DNA from: Myxococcales bacterium
GTDB taxonomy: Bacteria > Myxococcota_A > Polyangia > Polyangiales > Houyiibacteriaceae
NCBI GenBank assembly: GCA_020354595.1
Contig: CP070650.1
Coordinates: 2,687,304 to 2,695,033, forward strand
Reading direction: 5' to 3'
Length of the DNA stretch: 7,730 nucleotides
This document shows positions 1 through 6,591 of the stretch, one piece after another. The position numbers and the translations under genes are program-made. How positions within the stretch are numbered: position 1 is the first letter of the stretch; every line of letters begins with the position of its first letter. The notes under the pieces are model-generated. The model did no database searches. It was not told the DNA's origin and was given only the letters and a program-made list of their open reading frames with translations.

Positions 1-1
1 C

Positions 2-1744
2 AACTGGCGCTACGCGAACGACTCCAAGGTTTCCCGTCTAATCTTCGTCAACAAGCTCGACCGGCTCGGCGCCGACTTCTACCGCGTCATCGACCAGATC
101 AAGGACGTGCTGGACGCCAAGCCCCTCGTGATGGTGCTGCCGATCGGCACCGAGGCCGACTTCGTCGGCGTCGTCGATCTCCTCACCCAGAAGGCATACG
201 TCTGGGACGACTCCGGGCAGCCCGAGAAGTTCGAGGTCCAGGAAGTCCCCGAGGACATGAAGGAGCTCGTCGAGAAGTACCGCTTCGAGCTCATCGAGAG
301 CGCAGTCGAACAGGACGACGACGCAATGGAGCAGTACCTCGAAGGCACCGAGCCCGACCTCGAGACGATCAAGAAGTGCATTCGCAAGGGCACCCGCGAG
401 CTCGCGTTCTTCCCGACGTACTGCGGCTCCGCGTTCAAGAACAAGGGTATTCAGCTCGTGCTCGACGCGGTCGTCGACTACCTGCCCGACCCGACTGAGG
501 TTCCGCCGCAGCCGGAGATCGACATCGAAGGTCACGAGACGGGCAAATTCGCGGTCGTGACCCCCGACGGGCCCGTTCGCGCGCTCGCGTTCAAGATCAT
601 GGACGACCGGTTCGGCGCGTTGACGTTCGTGCGCGTCTACTCGGGCGTCATCAACAAGGGCGACACGCTGGTGAACACCTTCACCGGCAAGAACGAGCGC
701 ATCGGGCGCATGGTCGAGATGCACGCAGATGACCGCACGATCGTGGATACGGTGCAGGCGGGTGACATCATCGCGATGGTCGGGCTCAAGGATGTCCGAA
801 CCGGCAACACGCTGGCCGACGTGAAGGATCCGGCAACCCTCGAGCCGATGGTCTTCCCCGATCCGGTGATCTCGGTGGCCGTCAACACCAAAGACAAGGC
901 CAACAGCGAGAAGATGGGCACCGCGCTCGGCAAGATGATCGCGGAGGATCCCTCGTTCCGCGTAGAGGTCGACCAGGAGTCCGGTGAAACGATTCTGAAG
1001 GGGATGGGCGAGCTTCACCTCGACATCAAGGTCGACATCCTCCGTCGAAGCCATGGTGTGGAGGTCGAGGTGGGCGCGCCGCAGGTTGCGTACCGCGAGA
1101 CGGTGACCAAGCCGATCTCCGACAACTACACCCACAAGAAGCAGACCGGTGGCTCGGGTCAGTTCGCGAAAATCGACTACACGATCGAGCCTGCCGAAGC
1201 TGGCGAGGGTTTCGTGTTCGAATCGAACATCACCGGCGGTAACATCCCGAAGGAGTTCATCCCGGCGGTCGAAAAGGGCTTCAAGGTCATGATGGAGGAA
1301 GGCCCACTTTGCGGCTTCCCACTCCTCGACTTCAAGGTCTCGCTCAACGACGGCGGCTTTCACGCCGTCGACTCCTCGCAGATGGCGTTCGAGACGGCCG
1401 CCAAGGCCGCGTTCCGCCAGAGCATGCCCAAGGCCGGGCCGCAGCTTCTCGAGCCGATCATGAAGGTCGACGTCTTCGTACCGGACGCCAATGTCGGCGA
1501 CGTCATCGGCGACCTCAACCGCCGTCGCGGCATCGTCAACTCACAGGAGAAGGGCCACACCAACGTCCGCATCAAGGCGGACGTCCCGCTCAGCGAGATG
1601 TTCGGGTACATCGGCGACCTTCGCTCCGCCACCTCGGGCCGCGGTCAGTTCTCGATGGAGTTCAAGAACTACGCTCCCGCCCCGCGGAACATCGTCGAGA
1701 AGGTCCAGGCCGAAGTCGCCGAGCGCAAAGCCAGTAAGAAGTAG
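2..1744 (+). CDS. fusA: Elongation factor G, EF-G 2 (FusA2) type, 5'-truncated by window edge
   Basis: Translational GTPase that moves tRNA and mRNA through the ribosome, or acts in a related step, in the cytoplasm. 580 residues are visible; with a usual length near 700, about 120 residues carrying the P-loop and switch regions lie upstream. Visible order: G4 motif NKLD at residues 17-20; G5 region GSAFKNKG at 142-149; domain II about 190-280; domain III with GMGELHLDI at 334-342; domain IV with [12 protein letters not shown] near 377 and the tip loop HAVDSS at 454-459, whose His matches His583 of E. coli EF-G; domain V from about 483 with [12 protein letters not shown] and PLSEMFGY. From memory, the wording [20 protein letters not shown] and [14 protein letters not shown] is closer to the second EF-G copy of Vibrio-like bacteria than to E. 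coli EF-G. The GTPase call is certain; the subtype is inference. No tuf gene follows, so this is not a standard str operon. Confidence 0.96.
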   Translation, partial: NWRYANDSKVSRLIFVNKLDRLGADFYRVIDQIKDVLDAKPLVMVLPIGTEADFVGVVDLLTQKAYVWDDSGQPEKFEVQEVPEDMKELVEKYRFELIESAVEQDDDAMEQYLEGTEPDLETIKKCIRKGTRELAFFPTYCGSAFKNKGIQLVLDAVVDYLPDPTEVPPQPEIDIEGHETGKFAVVTPDGPVRALAFKIMDDRFGALTFVRVYSGVINKGDTLVNTFTGKNERIGRMVEMHADDRTIVDTVQAGDIIAMVGLKDVRTGNTLADVKDPATLEPMVFPDPVISVAVNTKDKANSEKMGTALGKMIAEDPSFRVEVDQESGETILKGMGELHLDIKVDILRRSHGVEVEVGAPQVAYRETVTKPISDNYTHKKQTGGSGQFAKIDYTIEPAEAGEGFVFESNITGGNIPKEFIPAVEKGFKVMMEEGPLCGFPLLDFKVSLNDGGFHAVDSSQMAFETAAKAAFRQSMPKAGPQLLEPIMKVDVFVPDANVGDVIGDLNRRRGIVNSQEKGHTNVRIKADVPLSEMFGYIGDLRSATSGRGQFSMEFKNYAPAPRNIVEKVQAEVAERKASKK

Positions 1745-1833
1745 CTCATGAGGCGAGCGCAACGCTGCGGGTTTTCGCGGTTGGGGTTGTAACGTGTTGG
1801 AAGAAGAGGGGTTTTGGGGGGCGAGCGTGTCCC
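1745..1833. other. Convergent intergenic gap, G-rich, possible weak terminator
   Basis: The two flanking genes end facing each other across these 89 bases, so transcripts from both sides should stop here. A short inverted repeat, AGCG-CAA-CGCT at 1756-1766, is followed after five bases by TTTT at 1772-1775. Its 4-bp stem is weak for an intrinsic terminator, and no better hairpin with a T-tract was found on either strand. The plus strand has runs of G at 1769-1771, 1783-1786, 1808-1811 and 1816-1821. The 8-mer GGCGAGCG occurs at 1752-1759 and again at 1820-1827. No small ORF or RNA gene is supported. Confidence 0.35.
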
Positions 1834-3417
1834 CTAGTTGAGGTCGCGCTTGAGGACTTTGCCGGTGGCGTTGCGGGGGAGGGCGTCGATGAAGGCGACG
1901 TCGCGGGGGACCTTGTAGCTCGCGAGGCAGGTTTTTACGTAGTCTCGGACCTCGTGCTCGCCGATCGTGGCCCCCGGCTTGCGGACGACGAAGGCCTTGA
2001 GGCGCTGGCCCCACTCGGGGTCGCTCACGCCGATGACGGCGACTTCCTCGATGTCGTCGCGTTCCGCGAGCAGGTCCTCGACCTCGCGGGGAAACACGTT
2101 CTCGCCGCCGGAGACGATCATGTCGTCGTCGCGGCCGTCGACGAAGAGTCGGCCGTCCTCGTCGAGATGGCCGACGTCGCCGCTGCTGACGAGGTCCCCG
2201 AGCCGCTCTTTGTCGTCACCGCTCGTATATCCTTCGAACGAGATCGAGTTCGCCACGAAGATCCGTCCGGTCTCGCCGGGGGGGACGGGTCGTCCGTGCG
2301 GATCGAGGATTTCCACGACCGTCCCGAGCGGCGCCTTTCCCGCGGTGCCCGGCGCCGCGCGCATGTCCTCGGGGGTTGCGACGGTGGCCATGGCGACCTC
2401 GGTCGAGCCGTAGAAGTTGTAGAGGTTGTCTCCAAAGGCATCCATCCACTCGGTCGCGAGATGGCCCTGCAGCGCAGAGCCGCTCGCCGCCGTGATGCGA
2501 AGCGAGCTCAGATCGTACTTGCGCTTCACCTCGTCGGGCAGCGCCAGGATCCGTTGCATCATGATCGGAACCACTGCCAGCGTGGTGCACCGATGCTCGG
2601 CGATGGCTCTCAACGTCGCTTCGGGGTCGAATCGTCGATTCAGGACATACGTCGTTCCGAGGATCAGCCCCAACTGGAATTGCCCGAGGCCCCAGGAGTG
2701 GAACATCGGCGCCGCGATCATGGTCCGCTCGCCGGCCTGGAACGGTATCCGTGAGAGCATCGAGGCGATCGGCATCATCCCTTCCGGAGAGCCCCGCTTG
2801 GCGCCCTTTGGCGTGCCCGTGGTGCCGGAGGTCAGCATCGTGAACCGCGACTCGATGCTCGGGGGCTCCACGTTGTGCTCAGCGTGGTCCGCGATCACGT
2901 CTTCGATACTGGGATCGGCACCCGCGCCGTAGGTGACGAAGCGCGGCATGTCTTGGAGGCCGTCGAGGAGGTTTCCAAACTCTTCGTCGTAGAGCAGCGC
3001 GCTCACGTTCTCGCGGCGCCCGACCTCCGTGAGCTGCGGCGCGGCGAACATCGTGTTCATCAACACCGTGTTGGCGCCGACCTTGCAGCACGCGAGAATC
3101 GTTTCGACGAAGCGACGGTGATTGCGGCCCATCACGGCGACGACGTCTCCGGGCGATACTCCCGCCTCCCGCAGCCCACGGGCGAGCGCATTCGAGCGTC
3201 GATTGACTTCGTCGAACGTTGCCGAGCCTTCGTCGTCGATGATCGCAACCGCATCGGGTTGGCGAATCGCGAGGGCGATGAAGCCCATGGCCGGCGACCG
3301 CCCCCACCCCTTGGCTGCCCTGATGATGCGGATGGTCTTGTCTGGTCGAATGGGCTTGAAGATCCCCGCCCGGTACAGCACCCGCGCGACTTCTAGCTTC
3401 TCACTGAGTCTACCCAC
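1834..3417 (-). CDS. Acyl-CoA synthetase (AMP-forming), FadD2-like long-chain type
   Basis: Cytoplasmic or membrane-associated ligase that activates a carboxylic acid, probably a fatty acid, with ATP to an acyl-adenylate and then transfers it to CoA. The 527 residues match the usual 500-560. Family motifs are intact: phosphate loop TSGTTGTPKG at 196-205; YGSTE at 336-340, which contacts the adenylate; SGD at 412-414; the hinge GRDDDMIVSGGENVFPREVE at 428-447; and the C-terminal catalytic lysine in NATGK, Lys520. About 55 residues precede the adenylation core, rich in basic residues, as in mycobacterial FadD2-like enzymes. The start is GTG (3415-3417), the only good one before an upstream in-frame stop at 3451-3453; no Shine-Dalgarno sequence is visible, so Met44 is a possible alternative. 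It is transcribed away from the efflux operon. Chain length is unknown; a CoA ligase for another acid or an acyl-AMP ligase cannot be excluded. Confidence 0.93.
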   Translation of the reverse strand: MGRLSEKLEVARVLYRAGIFKPIRPDKTIRIIRAAKGWGRSPAMGFIALAIRQPDAVAIIDDEGSATFDEVNRRSNALARGLREAGVSPGDVVAVMGRNHRRFVETILACCKVGANTVLMNTMFAAPQLTEVGRRENVSALLYDEEFGNLLDGLQDMPRFVTYGAGADPSIEDVIADHAEHNVEPPSIESRFTMLTSGTTGTPKGAKRGSPEGMMPIASMLSRIPFQAGERTMIAAPMFHSWGLGQFQLGLILGTTYVLNRRFDPEATLRAIAEHRCTTLAVVPIMMQRILALPDEVKRKYDLSSLRITAASGSALQGHLATEWMDAFGDNLYNFYGSTEVAMATVATPEDMRAAPGTAGKAPLGTVVEILDPHGRPVPPGETGRIFVANSISFEGYTSGDDKERLGDLVSSGDVGHLDEDGRLFVDGRDDDMIVSGGENVFPREVEDLLAERDDIEEVAVIGVSDPEWGQRLKAFVVRKPGATIGEHEVRDYVKTCLASYKVPRDVAFIDALPRNATGKVLKRDLN

Positions 3418-3466
3418 GCGCAGAAGACTAGCGCTTCGCCGGGGATGGTTCTAGCGTACGACCTTG
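3418..3466. promoter_or_regulatory. Short divergent intergenic region with CTAG motifs
   Basis: These 49 bases separate the GTG of the minus-strand acyl-CoA synthetase from the ATG of the plus-strand adaptor gene. 5' signals for both must lie here or reach into the neighbouring coding sequence. CTAGCG occurs as a direct repeat at 3428-3433 and 3451-3456, 23 bases apart, and the palindrome CGTACG sits at 3455-3460. A third copy of the core, TTCTAGC, lies at 3391-3397 inside the synthetase gene. No clear -35/-10 pair and no Shine-Dalgarno sequence before either start could be picked out, so leaderless or very short-leader transcripts are possible. Operator function is inference. Confidence 0.35.
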
Positions 3467-4687
3467 ATGGACGGGACTCAGACATCGGTCGACGAGAAGT
3501 TAGAAATACCGCGGCTCGAATCCTCGCGCCGTCGCACCGTCGCGATTGTTGCGGTCCTCGTGGTGGCCGCCGCTGCGGTCGGCGTCTACCTGCTGACCCG
3601 GGGTCCGGAGGGTAGCACGTACCGCGCCGCGCAGGTCACGCGGACCTCGATCGTCAAGGAAGTTCGTGTGACCGGGCGCGTAGAGCTCACCGATCAAGTC
3701 GAGGTCCCCGCGCCCATCGAAGGCCAGCTCGTCGGTGTCGTCGTCGAGCCCGGCGACGAGGTCGAGAAAGGTGAGCTGCTCGCCCACCTCGATCGGGTTT
3801 CGGTCGAGACGGCGTTCCTCGTCGCTGAAGCCGAGCTCCAGGTTGCCCGCTCGCGTGTTTCCGAGACTGAAGCTGCGGCCCGGCGCGCGGCGAACTCCTA
3901 CGACCGGACCACACGACTCGCCGACAAAGGCCTCGCCAGTGCGAGCGATCTCGAGACGGCGCGCTCCGAGATGACCAAAGCGCGCGCGGCGGTCAGCGCG
4001 GCGAAGGCCGAGCGTGCAGCTGCAATCGAGCAAGCCTCGCTCAAGGGACGGGATCGGGATCGGGCGGACATCGTCGCCCCTCGCGCCGGTCTCGTCCTCG
4101 AAGTGCCTCCTCACACCGGCATGATGGTCGGACCCAGGAATCGGCTGTTCCGTATTGGCGCGCCACTCGACCGGATGCATGTCGAGGCGCCGATTGGGGA
4201 GGCCGATATCGGCGAGATGTCGGTGGGCCTCAGCGCGAGGTTCGAAGTGCCGACGTACCCGGGTCGAGTGTTCGACGCGACCGTAGAGCACATCAGCCCC
4301 GATCCGAAGACCGAGTACGGGGCGATCTTCTACACCGTGACTCTCACGGCCGACAACCCGGACCACGTCTTGCTTCCGGGTATGACTGCCCAGGTTCGAA
4401 TCAAAGTGGCCGAAGTCGATGATGTACTGGCAGTGCGGGAAGCCACGCTCCGGTTCACGCCGGAAGGAGCGCCTTCGGCTCCCGCTCGTAGCCGCGTCTG
4501 GCGGATCGACGGAACCGAGCTCGAGGAGATACCCGTGGAGGCAGGTTTGTCCGATGGCGCGATCACCGAGATTCGTCCCATCGACGCCGAGAGCATTAAG
4601 GTCGACGATGAAGTCGCCATCGGTCTTGCGCTGGACGGAGAAAACGACGTCGCTGCACCCTCGCTGTCTCTTCGGGGTCACCGATGA
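3467..4687 (+). CDS. Periplasmic adaptor (membrane fusion protein) of a MacAB-TolC-like pump
   Basis: MacA/HlyD-type adaptor that joins the inner-membrane ABC transporter to the outer-membrane channel. In 406 residues it shows a cytoplasmic tail of about 23 residues, one membrane anchor at about 24-44 (no lipobox), a first lipoyl half at 80-110 ending LLAHLD, an alpha-helical hairpin at about 112-198, the second lipoyl half (APRAGLVLEV) at 204-213 onward, a beta-barrel at about 235-312 and a membrane-proximal domain to about 387. At the hairpin tip, Arg147, Leu151 and Ser158 have the spacing of the R-L-S motif of AcrA and MacA that contacts TolC. I chose the ATG at 3467; TTG at 3464 is in frame just before it, and a stop at 3452-3454 rules out anything longer. 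No Shine-Dalgarno sequence is visible. Its last bases overlap the ATPase start. Substrate unknown. Confidence 0.92.
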   Translation: MDGTQTSVDEKLEIPRLESSRRRTVAIVAVLVVAAAAVGVYLLTRGPEGSTYRAAQVTRTSIVKEVRVTGRVELTDQVEVPAPIEGQLVGVVVEPGDEVEKGELLAHLDRVSVETAFLVAEAELQVARSRVSETEAAARRAANSYDRTTRLADKGLASASDLETARSEMTKARAAVSAAKAERAAAIEQASLKGRDRDRADIVAPRAGLVLEVPPHTGMMVGPRNRLFRIGAPLDRMHVEAPIGEADIGEMSVGLSARFEVPTYPGRVFDATVEHISPDPKTEYGAIFYTVTLTADNPDHVLLPGMTAQVRIKVAEVDDVLAVREATLRFTPEGAPSAPARSRVWRIDGTELEEIPVEAGLSDGAITEIRPIDAESIKVDDEVAIGLALDGENDVAAPSLSLRGHR

Positions 4688-5385
4688 GCGGATTCTCGAT
4701 CGTCGACGCACGCGGCATCTGCAAGGAGTTTCCCAACATGACGTCCCCGGTGCTCGACGATGTGAGTATCGACGTGCAGTCGGGGGAAATCGTCGCGCTG
4801 ATGGGTCCGTCTGGGTCCGGGAAATCGACGTTGATGAACATCCTGGGCTGCCTCGACGGCCCGACGCGAGGCAGCTACTCGCTCGGGGGGCGCGACGTTT
4901 CGACGTTGACGCCGCGCGAACGAGCTTGGGTCCGGCTCCACTACATCGGGTTCGTCTTTCAGTCGTTTCACCTGATCGCGGACCACACGGTGCTCGAGAA
5001 CGTCACCTTGCCTCTTTACTATGCCGGTCTCGATCGAGACGAGCGAGAGGCTCGCGCCCTGGAGCTGATCGAGCGGGTTGGGCTCGGCGATCGGCTCGGC
5101 CACCGACCGGCGCAGCTTTCGGGAGGCGAGAAGCAGCGTGTCGCAATTGCCCGGGCTGTGTCGGGCAAGCCCCGACTTCTTCTGGCCGACGAGCCCACAG
5201 GAGCGCTCGATACGAAGACCGGCAACGAGGTCATGGAGCTTCTGCTCGAGCTTCACGATTCGCGCGCGCTCACGTTGATCATCGTGACGCATGATCCGGA
5301 AGTCGCCGAATTCTGTCACCGACAGATCTTCCTTCGTGACGGGAAGATCATCAGCGACGGGAGCCAACATGCGGCGCACGCGTAG
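4684..5385 (+). CDS. ABC transporter ATP-binding protein, MacB/LolD family
   Basis: Cytoplasmic ATPase subunit that powers the permease encoded next. All nucleotide-binding motifs are intact in 233 residues, the normal size for the MacB/LolD/FtsE group: Walker [10 protein letters not shown] at 41-49, Q-loop Gln93 in FVFQSFHL, signature [14 protein letters not shown] at 145-158, Walker B LLLADE at 165-170 with catalytic Glu170, D-loop GALD at 173-176 and switch His203 in VTHD. The start ATG overlaps the adaptor stop as ATGA, with GGGG at 4674-4677 as a weak ribosome binding site six bases upstream, which suggests coupled translation. In E. coli MacB this domain is fused to the permease; here it stands alone. 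LolD shares the fold, but the adaptor and TolC-like neighbours favour efflux over lipoprotein release. Confidence 0.95.
   Translation: MSGFSIVDARGICKEFPNMTSPVLDDVSIDVQSGEIVALMGPSGSGKSTLMNILGCLDGPTRGSYSLGGRDVSTLTPRERAWVRLHYIGFVFQSFHLIADHTVLENVTLPLYYAGLDRDEREARALELIERVGLGDRLGHRPAQLSGGEKQRVAIARAVSGKPRLLLADEPTGALDTKTGNEVMELLLELHDSRALTLIIVTHDPEVAEFCHRQIFLRDGKIISDGSQHAAHA
5359..5363 (+). promoter_or_regulatory. Ribosome binding site of the permease gene
   Basis: GGGAG lies five bases before the ATG at 5369, inside the 3' end of the ATPase gene. It decides the permease start against the upstream in-frame ATG at 5291, which would add 26 residues of unlikely sequence overlapping the ATPase gene by 95 bases. 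Confidence 0.6.
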
Positions 5386-6583
5386 TGAAGTCGTCGGGCG
5401 CGCGGTGCGAACGGCGATTCGCAACCCTGGACGAACGATCCTCACGATGCTGGGGCTCGCGATCGGTGTCGGTGCGTTTCTCGCGATGGTGAGCTTCGGC
5501 ACCGGGGCGAGAAGCTCGGTCATGGAGCAGTTCGAGATTCTCGGGACGCGCGTGGTTTACATCTGGGGCAATATGGGCCGCCGAGACTTCGGCGGTAGCG
5601 CGAGGCCCCTGACCGATGCCGACGTCGAAGCGCTCCTCCGCGATTCGATGACGATCGAGCGCGTGGTGCCCCGCGTCACCGAAGTCCAGAACGTCAAGTC
5701 CGCCTACGGCCGCTATCCGACGAAAGTCACGGGCACGATGCCCGACTTCGTTCACATTCGTGAGTGGCCGATGCTCATCGGCGGGATGTTCGACGAAACC
5801 GATGTGACCCAGCGCGCGAAAGTGGCCGTGATCGGCACCACCATAGCCCGCGAGCTCTTCGGCCACCGCGATCCCGTCGGACAAACGATCACCGTCGGGT
5901 CCAATCTGCCCCTCCGCATCATCGGCGTGCTGGTTTCAAAGGGCGAGCAAACCACCGGCGAGGACATGGATGAAATCATCCTCATTCCCGCTACCACGTA
6001 TCAAGCCTTCCTCGGAATGCCGATGGGCTACCACGAGCTGATGGTGCAGGTTCGCGACCTCGGTCTCCTCGAAACCGCGATGGTCGAAGCCATTCCCATC
6101 ATGCGCCGCTCTCACCGCCTCGCCGACATCGAGGAAGACGACTTCCGGATGGCAAGTCCTGCACAAGCTGCGGAGCTCGCTCGATTCGTCTCGACCATCC
6201 TCACCGGTCTTCTCATCGGAATTGCCGCCGTGTCGCTCCTCGTTGGCGGCATTGGTGTGATGAACATCCAGTTGGTGTCGGTGGCTGAGCGCACCCAAGA
6301 GATCGGCATCCGGTCTGCTATCGGGGCGTCCCCGACGCAGATCATGGTTCAGTTTCTGGCCGAAGCCGTCGTGCTGTCTTTCACCGGCTCGCTCGCGGGC
6401 GTCGGCCTCGGGTGGCTTGCGGCGACTTTGGTGGCTCAGGCGATGTCCTGGTCGGGCACCCTATCGCTCCTGACGATGGCTGGCGCGGCCGCGTTCGGGA
6501 CCAGCGTCGGTGTAGCCTTCGGCTACTTACCGGCCAAACGCGCGGCCCAGCTCGAGCCCATCGACGCTCTGCGCCATGAATGA
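5369..6583 (+). CDS. ABC transporter permease, MacB/FtsX family
   Basis: Inner-membrane subunit of the efflux pump, expected to act as a homodimer with two copies of the ATPase. It has 404 residues in the standard MacB layout: a basic N-terminus, TM1 at about 23-45 (LTMLGLAIGVGAFLAM), a large periplasmic core domain at about 46-273 including FEILGTRVVYI, then TM2 at about 274-300 ending in VGGIGVMNI, TM3 at about 326-357 and TM4 at about 364-386. Family signatures ERTQEIGIRSAIGA (307-320) and PAKRAAQLEPIDALR (388-402) are clear; the first is the cytoplasmic coupling segment between TM2 and TM3. These proteins pass force from ATP hydrolysis to the periplasm and do not form a conventional transmembrane channel. 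The gene overlaps the ATPase gene by 17 bases. Macrolides, peptides, lipids or siderophores are all possible cargo; the sequence does not say. Confidence 0.94.
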   Translation: MRRTRSEVVGRAVRTAIRNPGRTILTMLGLAIGVGAFLAMVSFGTGARSSVMEQFEILGTRVVYIWGNMGRRDFGGSARPLTDADVEALLRDSMTIERVVPRVTEVQNVKSAYGRYPTKVTGTMPDFVHIREWPMLIGGMFDETDVTQRAKVAVIGTTIARELFGHRDPVGQTITVGSNLPLRIIGVLVSKGEQTTGEDMDEIILIPATTYQAFLGMPMGYHELMVQVRDLGLLETAMVEAIPIMRRSHRLADIEEDDFRMASPAQAAELARFVSTILTGLLIGIAAVSLLVGGIGVMNIQLVSVAERTQEIGIRSAIGASPTQIMVQFLAEAVVLSFTGSLAGVGLGWLAATLVAQAMSWSGTLSLLTMAGAAAFGTSVGVAFGYLPAKRAAQLEPIDALRHE

Positions 6584-6588
6584 GGTGG
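6582..6588 (+). promoter_or_regulatory. Ribosome binding site of the TolC-like gene
   Basis: GAGGTGG begins within the permease stop codon; its GAGG core ends six bases before the ATG at 6592. This is the best Shine-Dalgarno-like sequence in the operon and supports the chosen start and coupling to the permease. Confidence 0.6.
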
Positions 6589-6591
6589 AAC

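Noticed and set aside
38..1363. A 441-residue open frame on the minus strand across the EF-G gene
   Set aside because: It lies in the frame whose stop codons pair with sense TTA, CTA and TCA, which are rare in this GC-rich gene. It ends exactly at a sense CTA (38-40). The protein is Arg/Asp/Leu/Val-rich with no recognisable domain, while the sense frame is clearly EF-G.
1954..2754. A 266-residue plus-strand open frame inside the acyl-CoA synthetase
   Set aside because: Shadow of the minus-strand gene, whose adenylate-forming motifs are all intact.
3500..4711. A 403-residue open frame on the minus strand across the adaptor gene
   Set aside because: It has the same codon-aligned antisense geometry and biased composition. 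The plus-strand frame has a complete adaptor with anchor, lipoyl halves and hairpin.
5291..5368. A 26-residue N-terminal extension of the permease
   Set aside because: It would overlap the ATPase gene by 95 bases and adds sequence unlike the family. The ATG at 5369 has GGGAG five bases upstream and gives the normal basic N-terminus before TM1.
4678..5523. A 281-residue open frame on the minus strand across the ATPase gene and permease start
   Set aside because: Antisense by-product of GC-rich codons; it has no motif, while the sense strand carries every ABC motif.
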